64,000 nt of DNA from Verrucomicrobiaceae bacterium (GCA_015075365.1 JABTUN010000001.1:1674001-1738000), one strand, 5' to 3'. Positions 15,228-23,597 are shown, counted from the first letter of the stretch. Notes: generated from the sequence alone by a model not told the origin. Numbers and translations are program-made.

Positions 15228-17906
15228 CTATTGCATCATCGCCTGCGCCTTCTCCGGCGTGGCGATGGCATCGCGGAAGGCAGCGAGCGTGGGGCGTGAG
15301 AGCGTCGGATCATCTTCGAGGGTCTTGTCGGCCAGTTGGCGGGCGAGACGCACGAGCCGTGTGTCTGCCAGCAGCTCGCCGAAGAGCAGCGGGGCCTCGC
15401 CGCTCTGCGCATGGCCGAGCACATCACCGGGGCCGCGGCGTTTGAGGTCTTCCTCGGCAATTTGGAAGCCGTCGCTGGTTTCCTCCATGATGGCGAGGCG
15501 TTGTTTGTTCTCCTCGTCCTTGTCATCAATAAAGAGCACGCAGTAGCTCGTGTGCGCGCCGCGTCCGATGCGGCCGCGGAGCTGGTGGAGCTGCGCGAGG
15601 CCAAAGCGCCCCGCGTCGTGAATGAACATGACGGTGGCGTTCGGCACGTCGATGCCGACTTCGATGACGGTGGTGGAGACGAGCGCGTCGAGCTTGCCAT
15701 CGCGGAAGCGTTTCATGACATGCTCCTTTTCTTCGGGGCTGAGCTTGCCGTGCAAAAGGCCCACCTCGAGCGGGGCGAGCAGTTTGGACCATTCCGCATG
15801 GCCTTTGACGGCCGCGCCGGCGTCCACCTTCTCGGATTCCTCGATGAGCGGATACACGATGTAGCCCTGGCGGCCCTCCTCGATCTGGTCGCGCAGGAAT
15901 TTCGCGGCCTCGGCCTGCTTCGAGCGGGCGCGGACCTTGGTGATGATCTTCACGCCGTCGCGCGGCCGCTGGTCGATGGTGGAGACATCGAGATCGCCAT
16001 ACACGGTGAGCGTCAAGGTGCGCGGGATGGGCGTGGCGGTCATCACGAGCACATCCGGCGTGGCGGATTTGCGGATGAGCTTCGCCCGCTGCGCCACGCC
16101 GAATTTGTGCTGCTCGTCGATGACGATGAGCCCGGCATTCGAAAGCAGCTCGTCGTTGAAGAGGAGCGCGTGGGTGCCGATGACGATGTCAGGACGGGCG
16201 GACGGAGCGCACGCGTCTCGCGTGCCGTGCTTCGCGTCCCGCGGAGCACCTTCCCCGGCGGTCCAAAGCCATGCATAGTCCTCGTCCGGCCCCACCAGCT
16301 TCGCTTCCAGCGGATTCTCGGTGATGTAGGCAAACTTCTCCTGCAAGTCTGCCTCCGAGCGGATCAAGCGGTCAAACGACTCCTTTTCCCACACATGCGA
16401 ATCCGGCCAGCCGGCTTTCACGATGGCATGCGCCGCGAATGATTTCAACGAATGAAGAATGTCGGTCAGCTTGTGAAACACGGGGGCCTCTGAAACCGGC
16501 TCCCGATGGTCAATCGTGGGCTCGATGAGGAGGTGGACATGATCCGGCATGACGCAGACCGCATAAAGGTGGTAGCGGTCATGGTGCAAATGCCGGATGG
16601 CGTCCAAGGTAATCTGGCGGGCGTGTGGCGGGAGCTCGCGCCGTTGAGCCGTGGAGAAGCTGATAAAGTACTTGGCCCACGGGCGCTCGAAGTGCGGGAG
16701 ACGTCGTCGCGAATACCGGGTCTCACTCGGACCCGCGGGATGGGTTTCCCGCGAGACGCGGGAAACGGCACGCGAGACGCGTGCGCTCCGAATGCTGCGC
16801 TCGAACAGCTCAACACCACCATCTTCACGCTTGGATCCGGTGCGCAGCGCAATACGCAACCCCAGCGGCTCCAGCCACTTCTCGGCGGTGCGGGCGTGTT
16901 GCTCGGCCAAAATTTGCGTGGGTGCCATCAGCACGGCCTGAGCACCGCTTTCTATAGCGCGGAGCATCGCGGCGAAGGCCACCACGGTCTTGCCGCTGCC
17001 GACATCGCCATGCAACAGGCGGTTCATCGGGGCGGTGGAGGCCATGTCGCGATGGATTTCATCCAAACAACGCTGTTGAGCGTCGGTGAGCTGGAAGGGC
17101 AACTCGGCGAAAAAATCACGCAGCAGCTCGCCGGTGCCTTTTTGGGCTCTTCCGCCTGCATCGAGCATGCGGCGACGTCTTTGCGCCACACGAAGCTGGT
17201 AGCCGTAGAATTCTTCGAGGGCCAGATAGCGTCGCGCGACGGCGAGGACTTCACTGCTGGTGGCAAAATGCACCTCGCGCAGGGCTTTCGCGCGTGTCAT
17301 GCCGGCGAACTCGCCCTGCTCGGATGGCTTCGGCAGCAGGTCGTCGATGAAATCGGGCGGCAGATGCTGGAAGACATGCCACGCGGCCACGCGCAGCGCC
17401 TTCTGCGTCATGCCGCCGCGCAGGCGGTAGATCGGTGTGATGCGACCGGTGTGGATCGTGGCGGCCTCGTCATCGCCACCGCCTTTGATGATCTCGTATT
17501 CGGGATGGACGATGGAGAGGCGGCCTTTGAAGTCCTTGATGACGCCGTAGATGATGAGCTCCATGCCCTCGGCGAGCGATTTGGACAGCCACGGCATGTT
17601 CCACCAGCGCAGCGTGAGCTGCTGGCCGAGCAAGCCGCCCGCCTGCTGCACCACCGCCTCAAAGGTGCCTTTGCCGCGACCGAAGAACTTGTTCGCGCAC
17701 TTCGTGACGATCACATGATGGCAGGAAGGCGTCAGCGCCTCCTGAAACGCCAGCGCCTCCATCCGCCGCCGGTCCTCATGCCGCGACGGCAGATGCCACA
17801 CGACATCCGCCATCGTACTGATGCCCTCCTTCGCCAGCGCACGCACCGCATGCGCCGGCACTCCGGGGACAGCGGCGAGGGCGAGAGTAAGGTCGGTGGC
17901 GGGCAC
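15228..17906 (-). CDS. recG: RecG DNA helicase with in-frame RAYT insertion
   Basis: 892 aa. RecG unwinds and regresses stalled replication forks. The N-terminal wedge domain, Walker A LLHGDVGSGKTVVAF, the DEQH box (VIDEQHKFGVAQRAKL), ATPIPRT and QLRGRIGRG are all present. Residues 373-568 are foreign: a Y1 transposase domain within inverted repeats (16203-16790). Deleting those 196 codons leaves 696 aa, the normal RecG length, with GGVELFERSI joining SARPDIVIGTHALL. The frame is fully open, so the cell may make an interrupted but perhaps functional helicase. The insertion falls in helicase domain 1, between the LRTGSKRE and GTHALL segments, where family members vary in length. Confidence 0.93.
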   Translation of the reverse strand: MPATDLTLALAAVPGVPAHAVRALAKEGISTMADVVWHLPSRHEDRRRMEALAFQEALTPSCHHVIVTKCANKFFGRGKGTFEAVVQQAGGLLGQQLTLRWWNMPWLSKSLAEGMELIIYGVIKDFKGRLSIVHPEYEIIKGGGDDEAATIHTGRITPIYRLRGGMTQKALRVAAWHVFQHLPPDFIDDLLPKPSEQGEFAGMTRAKALREVHFATSSEVLAVARRYLALEEFYGYQLRVAQRRRRMLDAGGRAQKGTGELLRDFFAELPFQLTDAQQRCLDEIHRDMASTAPMNRLLHGDVGSGKTVVAFAAMLRAIESGAQAVLMAPTQILAEQHARTAEKWLEPLGLRIALRTGSKREDGGVELFERSIRSARVSRAVSRVSRETHPAGPSETRYSRRRLPHFERPWAKYFISFSTAQRRELPPHARQITLDAIRHLHHDRYHLYAVCVMPDHVHLLIEPTIDHREPVSEAPVFHKLTDILHSLKSFAAHAIVKAGWPDSHVWEKESFDRLIRSEADLQEKFAYITENPLEAKLVGPDEDYAWLWTAGEGAPRDAKHGTRDACAPSARPDIVIGTHALLFNDELLSNAGLIVIDEQHKFGVAQRAKLIRKSATPDVLVMTATPIPRTLTLTVYGDLDVSTIDQRPRDGVKIITKVRARSKQAEAAKFLRDQIEEGRQGYIVYPLIEESEKVDAGAAVKGHAEWSKLLAPLEVGLLHGKLSPEEKEHVMKRFRDGKLDALVSTTVIEVGIDVPNATVMFIHDAGRFGLAQLHQLRGRIGRGAHTSYCVLFIDDKDEENKQRLAIMEETSDGFQIAEEDLKRRGPGDVLGHAQSGEAPLLFGELLADTRLVRLARQLADKTLEDDPTLSRPTLAAFRDAIATPEKAQAMMQ
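16203..16228. repeat. Left terminal inverted repeat of the RAYT element
   Basis: Begins CGGAGC and contains the perfect hairpin GCACGCG-TCT-CGCGTGC (16209-16225). It is the exact reverse complement of 16765-16790. The hairpin with a three-base loop is REP-like. Confidence 0.9.
16765..16790. repeat. Right terminal inverted repeat of the RAYT element
   Basis: Exact reverse complement of 16203-16228. Immediately inside, at about 16746-16764, is a second perfect hairpin of the TTCCCGCG-AGA type. Paired hairpins at the end fit a REP doublet recognised by the encoded transposase. Confidence 0.9.
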
Positions 17907-18052
17907 CCGCGCAGATGGTGCGAAGGCGGCGGGGTGTCAAAATGGAAAGCCCGGCCACAGGCGTGAAATCGACCTGCCACCTTGCCTCGCGCGCCGGAGA
18001 TGAAGGTGGCGCAGCTCTCAAGGATCACCGGAATCAGCGCAAGAGGCCCGCC

Positions 18053-18499
18053 CTACCACAAAAACCGCTCCTCATAGGCCGCCAGCCCGCGTTTCAGCAT
18101 CGCCACGTATTCCTCTTGAAACGTCTTCACACGATGATGCTCCCCCTGGTTCAGCACATAGGCCCGCACGGCCTCCAAATCGGGCGCGGCAAAGGTGAAG
18201 GCTCCGTAACCCTCCTGCCACGCAAAGCCCGCCGGCCGCAGTTCCTCGTGAATCCAGCGTGAGGACTCGCTCTTCACCTCCCGCATCACATCGGCGAGAC
18301 AATGCGTCGCGCGCAGACCGGCGGCGATGTGGATATGATTGCCTGTGCCGCCCACCGCATGCGCCACGCCGTCCATGTTGCGAAGCATGCCGCCGATGGA
18401 TGAGTGAACACGTTGCCGATGCGTCGGCGAGAGCCAGGGTTCCCGATTTTTCGTGCTGAACACGAGATGGTAGTGCCACGAGAGATGCGTCGAAGCCAT
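18053..18499 (-). CDS. IS200/IS605-like Y1 transposase (TnpA)
   Basis: 148 aa from the ATG at 18499 (MASTHLSWHYHLVFSTKNRE). HUH motif GNHIHIAAGL (H55, H57) and a C-terminal tyrosine in RAYVLNQGEHH (Y114) identify a Y1 single-strand transposase. The length fits TnpA of IS200/IS605 elements. No TnpB is seen next to it. The element ends are not obvious, but the following 400 bp is full of short hairpins. It is distinct from the RAYT in recG, which has the CVMPDHVH form. The start after an in-frame upstream extension was chosen from family length. Confidence 0.85.
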   Translation of the reverse strand: MASTHLSWHYHLVFSTKNREPWLSPTHRQRVHSSIGGMLRNMDGVAHAVGGTGNHIHIAAGLRATHCLADVMREVKSESSRWIHEELRPAGFAWQEGYGAFTFAAPDLEAVRAYVLNQGEHHRVKTFQEEYVAMLKRGLAAYEERFLW

Positions 18500-18559
18500 G
18501 CAGGATCGTTTCAGATCGGGTGGAGGGCTGCAAGAATGAATTTCGGAGTGGGACGGTGG

Positions 18560-18904
18560 ATTTGGGGCCGTGCCAGAGGTACGAAAGAAGCCCATCACAT
18601 GCCATTCGGCATCCCCCGGTCCCGTGCCGGAGGCACGCGAGAAATGAGCCGGTGGTGCAACCACCGGATCAGCACGCCCTACCACCCCAAACCGCCGCGC
18701 CCTGGAAGGGCGCGAGAAGGGCACTCGGGTCTAGTGGTAAACATCGCCGGATGTCATTCGCTCACTCCTCGCGCCCCTGCCAGGGCGCATCCCGTGTCGG
18801 GGATGGTGGGGCGGCCCGGTTCCGGTGGTTCCCGGTCGCTCCGCGACGTTGCTTCGCTGCGCTCACCCTTCGGACAGCCTTCGGCTGACTGTCTCGCTCG
18901 GCTG
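18560..18904. repeat. Cluster of short REP-like hairpins
   Basis: No gene is credible here. Several small perfect or near-perfect palindromes follow one another: CCGTGCCGGAGGCACG (about 18620), CCGGTGGTGCAACCACCGG (about 18650), CGCGCCCTGGAAGGGCGCG (about 18700), CGCCCCTGCCAGGGCG (about 18773), then a GC-rich repeat (CTTCGCTGCGCTCACCCTT region) that interrupts the ATPase gene at about 18905. The array lies between an IS200-like transposase and that truncated gene. Confidence 0.6.
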
Positions 18905-19197
18905 AGCCCGATGGGGTGATCGAGGTCGCCAGGGTGAAAATAGACCGTCTGCTCGGCCCGCTGCGGCGGGATGTGCAGCAGCAAATCCTCCGCCAGATCG
19001 CCATGCGGGTCGATGAGGCCGACGCCGTGGCCCTGCTGGATGAGTTGGAGGATGAGATTGCGCAGCAGCGTGGTCTTCCCGGAGCCCGTCTTGCCGATGA
19101 TGTAGGTGTGGTAGCCGGCATCAGCCAGGTTGAAGCCAAACGGCTGCTCGCCGCCCCAGACATGCCTCATGCCGATGTGAAGATCGTGTTCGTTCAT
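18905..19197 (-). pseudogene. Truncated VirD4/TraG-like conjugation ATPase, N-terminal fragment
   Basis: About 97 residues from the ATG at 19197. ADAGYHTYIIGKTGSGKTTL contains Walker A (GKTGSGKTT), and GVGLIDPHGDLAEDLLLHIP has the Walker B-like LIDPHGD. This is the start of a type IV secretion/conjugation DNA-binding ATPase (DUF87/TrwB-like), several hundred residues long when complete. After DLDHPIGL the frame enters a repeat (SRARQSAEGCPKGER) and the rest of the ATPase is missing. It indicates a decayed conjugative element on the left side of the defence island. Confidence 0.8.
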
Positions 19198-19423
19198 GGC
19201 TGTGTTCACGCCGCCCAGGCCAGCCGCCGCTCCAGAAAGGAACATGAATGAAAACCAGGCCAGAGATCACCCCCTCGTCAAATTGGGTGCCCGCCCGGCA
19301 AGTCACCCGGCAAACGTCTGTTGGATCGAGCCAGGCGGGTAACGGCAACTGGCCTCGACGGCTGAAGGGTCAGGTCAGTATAGCATGGATTGTGTTTCCA
19401 CTGAGGCAGATTAGTTCGAGACC

Positions 19424-20887
19424 TCACATGTAAAAAGCATATCCAGCTTGTATGCGAGAATCAGAATCCAAGTATTTGAGGATGCCTCCAACCTGCCGTG
19501 CGGCCTTGATTGTAATCGGGTAGGCCGCATCAAACTGTGTGTTATTCCAATTCATCTTCGTCAATGCCAGAATCTCACGAGCAAGCGACCTCGCAGACTG
19601 CTCAACGTCAGCGCTAACTATCGACAGTGTTCTTGGAACATACATGCCGGGATATACTTGATAAAAATCAATGCTTCCTCGGGTGTAAAGAATGCTTTGC
19701 TTGTCATCAAGGGACCAAAGTGTCCCCCGTAAAGGAGGGTAAAGTCCCTGGCGAAACAGCCTGATGAATGAGTCAGATACCGTAACTAGATCTCGTGACG
19801 CAATTCCAAGCTTTGAAAGCGCATCGTCACATCCAAGAATCTCTTGTTGATTGAACAAGGAAGTCTTGTGCACAACAACCCGGGCAGGCCAGTGTCGGTG
19901 CTCTTGATGAAAGGCTGTTAACGATCTGTGAATGAGGGCAGATATATCCTCCCGTTCGAGATGCGTTTGGCGATCATCTTCCGACTTCTTTGCCTCACCA
20001 CCGCGAAGAATCATACCCTCTCCTCGCTCATTGAAAACCTGGGCCACGCTTGTGAATACGCGTTGTTTATCACGGCTGCGATAGAAACTAATACCGATAA
20101 AACACGATTGATACTCTGAAGGTGATCTCGCTAGCCGCCAAGGAGTTCCGCCGGCTTTGTAATACAAAGCAGTGTGAAAGTTCCAAGCCCTTGTCGCAGG
20201 ATCCTGCACTCTTCTAACTTGGCCTCTAAAAGTGGTGACAGTAACGGTTTCGTCGTATGTAGCAGGCCGAACCATCTGAATCGGTTTAGCTAGCGACAGT
20301 CCTTTTGCTTTGAGCATGTCGTGAAAATCGGTGCCGAAAACTGGTTCTTCATCGTCGTCTTGCTCATCACGCGATTCGTCAACGTCTTCCTCACTCACAG
20401 AAGTGGGGCCTTCGTCTACAAATTCCAAAAGTTCTTTTGGGGGCGCACAAACAATAACGTCGACCACCCCTTTTTCGCATAAACGTTGTGCCTCCTTGAT
20501 GAAGAGGTCCACCAGCTTTGGAATCCCTTCTGTTCGGCTGCATGTCTTGATGATTGCTTCAATTTCTCGGTTGTGGATACTTGCCTCTAGCTTCTCAGAG
20601 CTAACCCAGTCGCATTTGAAACAAGTTTCAGAGCCAAAACCAGGAAAGCTCGGAAATAGGTTTGGCTTTTTTGATGCCTTCGCAGCTAATCCTCCGCGAC
20701 AGTTCGCAAGCCATTCCTTGACCCCTTCGATAGTAACCGAAGTCCCAACCAATCCCAAACGGATCTCTTTGGGGGCTAGCGGGTCATCAAAAGTGATTGG
20801 CCCATAGTTGCGAAGGCCAAAACGAATATCGACGTGGCGTCCTGCTCCAAACTGAAGTTCAGGCTCTTGGAGGAGTTCAACTTTCAT
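19424..20887 (-). CDS. Short prokaryotic Argonaute (pAgo), catalytically inactive
   Basis: 487 aa. The MID-like N-terminal half starts with LQFGAGRHVDIRFGLRNYGP and LGLVGTSVTIEGVKEWL; an acidic linker follows at about 160-190. The PIWI half has CFIGISFYRS, SVAQVFNERGEGMILRGG, RVVVHKTSLFNQQE, YPPLRGT, YPGMYVPRTL and ILALTKMNWNNTQFD. There is no PAZ domain, as in short pAgos. Two expected catalytic aspartates are replaced (GIS for GID, HKTS for a RDG-type site), so it should guide rather than cut. Its start overlaps the effector stop as ATGA. Low GC relative to flanks suggests transfer. Confidence 0.92.
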   Translation of the reverse strand: MKVELLQEPELQFGAGRHVDIRFGLRNYGPITFDDPLAPKEIRLGLVGTSVTIEGVKEWLANCRGGLAAKASKKPNLFPSFPGFGSETCFKCDWVSSEKLEASIHNREIEAIIKTCSRTEGIPKLVDLFIKEAQRLCEKGVVDVIVCAPPKELLEFVDEGPTSVSEEDVDESRDEQDDDEEPVFGTDFHDMLKAKGLSLAKPIQMVRPATYDETVTVTTFRGQVRRVQDPATRAWNFHTALYYKAGGTPWRLARSPSEYQSCFIGISFYRSRDKQRVFTSVAQVFNERGEGMILRGGEAKKSEDDRQTHLEREDISALIHRSLTAFHQEHRHWPARVVVHKTSLFNQQEILGCDDALSKLGIASRDLVTVSDSFIRLFRQGLYPPLRGTLWSLDDKQSILYTRGSIDFYQVYPGMYVPRTLSIVSADVEQSARSLAREILALTKMNWNNTQFDAAYPITIKAARQVGGILKYLDSDSRIQAGYAFYM

Positions 20888-22233
20888 TCAAGTGTGAAGG
20901 TTATGGTTTCACATTGGTGGCCAAGGCTGGCCATTTCCTCATCGTCTGCTCGACTGACCCAGTCCTGTTCTGGAATACCAAAATCTGCGACGAACCTGCG
21001 TAGGGGCGAGAAAGTCAAAAGACGTTCGCCAGAGAATAGATCCTGATCAACCAAATAGGCGGCCAAGAACTCAACATTGTCACGAACTGCCTGATGTTTT
21101 TCGATCCTTTTGATTCCTTTCAAGTAGCTGTCACGATAGCGTGATGAAATTTTGCCGTCACTTGTGAAGTGATAGGTTGGAGTTATTTGCAGGTGCCACT
21201 GCCCTTCAAATCTTGCGAATGATGGTTCAAAGCCGAGATGTCTATAATACATCACTTTGGAAGGATCTTTTTTTCCATGGTGCGGCCCGAATACCGTTCT
21301 GGTTGCTTCTTTGTGTCGCTTCCAAGTTATTTCGCGAGGCTCAAGGTTTTTTGTTTTCGCGAAATACATGACTGCATTACCATTTTTTGGTTGGTAGTAG
21401 TTCATCCAGCGGCTGTTTAGATCATGACTCAATGCGAGTTTGAGCAACCTTATAAACTCTGCCTTTTTAATCGGATCGTTCGAGAAAGCCCACTCGTCGG
21501 AGTGGAATTCTTCGACGGTTGTTTGGTCGCATTCATCTTTCCATGGCTGGGCTCTAAGGTCATGAAAGCTGACTATTTGCTTATCCGTTAAGAACCATGC
21601 TTTCCCGTATTGAGCTTTTCTTTCGCCAAGACTATCCCAAACACTTTTGTGTCCACGGTGATGGGTGTCTGCACGAAAGATCTTTTGTGCATACCGGCTA
21701 ATTGGTAGAAGGTTTGACACAAGAGTCTCTTCAAGTGGAGGAGGTGCCAAGTAGAGGCCCGAGTCTTTAGGCGCAGCTAGGCGAACGAGCTCATCTGAGC
21801 ACTTTGACGTGAATCGTTGCGTTTCCCGATTGAAAATGACTTTCTTGGTCTTCCGCCGATTGAGATCGCTGAAGTAGTCCTTCACGGATACCCAGTAAGC
21901 CTCTTGGTTTTTTGGTTTCGAAACCACAAGAATCACGGGTGCGTTGCCTTGCAACCAGTAATCAATATCTCGGTCATCACACCGGAACTCAAACGAGGTA
22001 GGGGTTTCGCCGTCCCAATTGTGCAAGGTGGCCTTGCTTTGAACCTGAATGATCAAGTTTGTGGCATCTCCAGTCTCGGGGTTTCGAATTTCAATAAACC
22101 CGTCAATTCCCGCGTCCGAAGCTCCACCGGTAGGGGACCACAAGAATCCCATGTCGTTAACTGTAGTTGCGATCAGGTTAACCCCTTGTTGTCCTGTCAG
22201 GGTGTTCTTGTGGATCTTTTTTGAGCCTTTCAT
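20884..22233 (-). CDS. DUF4365/DREN-APAZ effector nuclease of a SPARDA system
   Basis: 449 aa from the ATG at 22233 (MKGSKKIHKNTLTGQQG), chosen over longer in-frame starts because DUF4365 proteins begin near this motif. The N-terminal PD-(D/E)XK domain shows GASDAGIDGFIEI (D40, D44) and NLIIQVQSKA (Q65, K67). The remaining 250 residues fit the APAZ domain that replaces the Argonaute N-PAZ part. DREN-APAZ plus short pAgo is the SPARDA defence system, in which guide-directed target recognition unleashes unspecific DNA and RNA cleavage and kills or stalls the infected cell. Four-base overlap with the pAgo gene. Confidence 0.88.
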   Translation of the reverse strand: MKGSKKIHKNTLTGQQGVNLIATTVNDMGFLWSPTGGASDAGIDGFIEIRNPETGDATNLIIQVQSKATLHNWDGETPTSFEFRCDDRDIDYWLQGNAPVILVVSKPKNQEAYWVSVKDYFSDLNRRKTKKVIFNRETQRFTSKCSDELVRLAAPKDSGLYLAPPPLEETLVSNLLPISRYAQKIFRADTHHRGHKSVWDSLGERKAQYGKAWFLTDKQIVSFHDLRAQPWKDECDQTTVEEFHSDEWAFSNDPIKKAEFIRLLKLALSHDLNSRWMNYYQPKNGNAVMYFAKTKNLEPREITWKRHKEATRTVFGPHHGKKDPSKVMYYRHLGFEPSFARFEGQWHLQITPTYHFTSDGKISSRYRDSYLKGIKRIEKHQAVRDNVEFLAAYLVDQDLFSGERLLTFSPLRRFVADFGIPEQDWVSRADDEEMASLGHQCETITFTLE

Positions 22234-22339
22234 TTGTCCTGCCGACGTGTTAAGTGGGATTGTAATGCCACAGTCAGTAGGACGCATTAAGGCGAATAGT
22301 GCTTTGTAGGCAAACAGCATGTGAAATGCAATTGCACAC

Positions 22340-22545
22340 GTCGTGGCCCCCACGTGTGAAGGGCGAGGGCAGTCCGGCTTTTCAGCCGGCTGGCCGGAGC
22401 GGCCGACTTCACGCGGTTGGTCATTGGCCGAGGGCGGGTAGCCCGGTGCTGGCCATGACCTTTATCCGCAGGTCGATCAAGTCCTTGTCGCCGTAGGAAA
22501 CCGCGTGAAGTCGGGCGTTCAGCCCGAACACGTGGGGGCACCCGT
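22340..22545. repeat. Palindromic MITE-like element upstream of the SPARDA operon
   Basis: Three nested inverted repeats: GCCCCCACGTGT (about 22347) with ACACGTGGGGGC (about 22529); CCGACTTCACGCGGTT (about 22404) with AACCGCGTGAAGTCGG (about 22497); GGTCATTGGCC with GGCCATGACC inside. Folding the whole gives one long, interrupted cruciform or hairpin. No convincing gene is inside. It could be a non-autonomous mobile element or a structured RNA; it lies about 110 bp before the effector start. Confidence 0.65.
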
Positions 22546-22946
22546 GACAAGGTCTGGCGGCGATTCGCGGCTCAGTGAAGCCTTGAAACCGTTGTCGGTG
22601 CGGCAGCACTCGCCGCGATTTTTTCGCGCACCCCTACATACCATGTAAATAGGGGTGGATGTAGGGCCTCGTGGATGTTGGGAGAGCGGAAATGGCTGTG
22701 GAAAAGCATGTCGCAGAATATTTGTTTCCCGACTCAAGGACACTTTCACGGCCTCAAACAAGGCTTTTCGGACAGCCGGTGTCCTTGAGGCCCAGTTTCG
22801 GTCAGCCGTAGTTTTGACGGTGTCTTTGATGATTGGCTCGACGATTGGCAATCGCCGCTACGGTGTGTGAAAAGCAAAAGAGCTGCTTCGCAGCAGCCCT
22901 GGTAAGATCGGTGGTCTTGACGCCTTTGGCGCGGTGTGGTGTCGTT
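22546..22946. other. Non-coding stretch between the palindromic element and the ParE gene
   Basis: About 400 bp without a convincing gene. It contains small hairpins, such as GCGGCAGCACTCGCCGC near 22605, and an inverted pair CAAGGACAC (about 22734) with GTGTCCTTG (about 22780). A 110-residue minus-strand reading frame (22519-22851) crosses these hairpins and shows no recognisable domain. Probably degraded or repeat DNA. Confidence 0.4.
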
Positions 22947-23267
22947 TCAGAAGAGCTTCTTCGATTCGCTGATGCGCTTCCGCCAGTAGTAAGGGCGGCG
23001 TGCGCCGTGGGCGATGGCAAGGATGACAGGTTTGTCCCGCCAGATCATGTAGGCGATGTAGTAGGCTCCAAAGCGAGGCGTGAGATTGACCCGACGAGTG
23101 GGTGGTTTGCGAATGCTGAAGCGCAGAGGCGCGGCGACGATCTCCTGGATATACTTGAAGACGGTCTGCTCGAATGAGGCACCCAGCTCGGGATCGATCT
23201 CCAAGTAATGCTCGAACGCCTCGTCGAACTCGGTGATGGCCTGCGGATGGATGCTGAATCCGGTCAT
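22947..23267 (-). CDS. ParE/RelE-superfamily toxin
   Basis: 106 aa. The chain follows the ParE pattern: FSIHPQAITEFDEAFEHYLE, then APLRFSIRKPPTRRVNLTPR and the C-terminal block YYIAYMIWRDKPVILAIAHG with RRPYYWRKR. ParE proteins poison gyrase, while relatives cleave mRNA; the target here is not determinable. The ATG overlaps the upstream antitoxin stop by four bases (23264-23267). This is the fourth TA pair of the window and sits in the decayed mobile island next to the SPARDA operon. Confidence 0.85.
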   Translation of the reverse strand: MTGFSIHPQAITEFDEAFEHYLEIDPELGASFEQTVFKYIQEIVAAPLRFSIRKPPTRRVNLTPRFGAYYIAYMIWRDKPVILAIAHGARRPYYWRKRISESKKLF

Positions 23268-23539
23268 GCGGCCTGTGAACGTCTGAGGCCGTGCTTGGCG
23301 TAAAGGTGATCGACGTGACGGCTGAAATCCTCGCCTGAAACCAGCTCGACGCGGCCTTCCTCAACTTCCTTCACTCGTTCAGCGATCTCTTTGTCCCACT
23401 CGGCCTCGATCTGCGCCGCTTCATCGACATCGAATGACGGCATTTCATACTTGCTCCGAATATCGCGAAGCAAATCATCCAGCTCCTCTGGCTCGAGCGT
23501 TTGGATGTCTTTTTTGATGCGTTCCAATGTGGCTGTCAT
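23264..23539 (-). CDS. Antitoxin of the ParE-type pair
   Basis: 91 aa, strongly charged (ELDDLLRDIRSKYEMPSFD then EIEAEWDKEIAERVKEVEEG by composition), predicted largely helical, with a terminal basic tail (KHGLRRSQAA). It occupies the antitoxin slot, directly upstream of and overlapping the ParE gene. The WDKEIAERVKEVEEGRV segment resembles addiction-module components of the small helical antitoxin type that wrap around the toxin. No clear DNA-binding fold visible, so autoregulation cannot be stated. Confidence 0.78.
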   Translation of the reverse strand: MTATLERIKKDIQTLEPEELDDLLRDIRSKYEMPSFDVDEAAQIEAEWDKEIAERVKEVEEGRVELVSGEDFSRHVDHLYAKHGLRRSQAA

Positions 23540-23597
23540 GGATGGATTGTATCAAGCCCCGGCGGATTTGTCGAGGGGCAGGAATGGAGGCCTGGAC

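Larger units (their letters stand above)
16203..16790 (-). mobile_element. REP-bounded RAYT (TnpREP, Y1 transposase) element inside recG
   Basis: The 588-bp element is bounded by 26-bp perfect inverted repeats (16203-16228 and 16765-16790). Each contains the palindrome GCACGCGTCTCGCGTGC. A second hairpin lies just inside: TTCCCGCGTCTCGCGGGAA on the right, with a degenerate partner on the left. The coding part has the REP-associated tyrosine transposase layout: RYSRRRLPHFERPWAKYF, the HUH motif VMPDHVHLLIEP (H456, H458 in host numbering) and the catalytic tyrosine Y527 in FAYITENP. No in-frame Met precedes the domain before M453, so it seems to be made only as part of RecG. No target duplication is seen, as expected for this class. 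Confidence 0.88.

Noticed and set aside
16203..16790. Intein in RecG
   Set aside because: The inserted domain has HUH and tyrosine transposase motifs and REP-like ends; intein block residues (Cys/Ser start, HN-Cys/Ser end) are not seen at the junctions.
15228..17906. recG as a pseudogene because of the insertion
   Set aside because: The insertion is 196 codons exactly, the frame is open throughout and every helicase motif outside it is intact; loss of function is possible but not shown.
18720..18760. tRNA-like stretch with TCTAGTGGTAAACATCGCC
   Set aside because: Only a D-arm-like fragment is present; no acceptor stem, anticodon arm or T-arm can be formed.
20884..22353. Longer start for the DREN-APAZ gene at 22353
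   Set aside because: The extra 40 residues are hydrophobic and unlike DUF4365 proteins, which start near the TGQQG motif; 22233 gives the expected beginning.
22519..22851. 110-residue minus-strand open frame upstream of the ParE pair
   Set aside because: It crosses hairpins and the palindromic element end, with no recognisable domain, so it was treated as non-coding.
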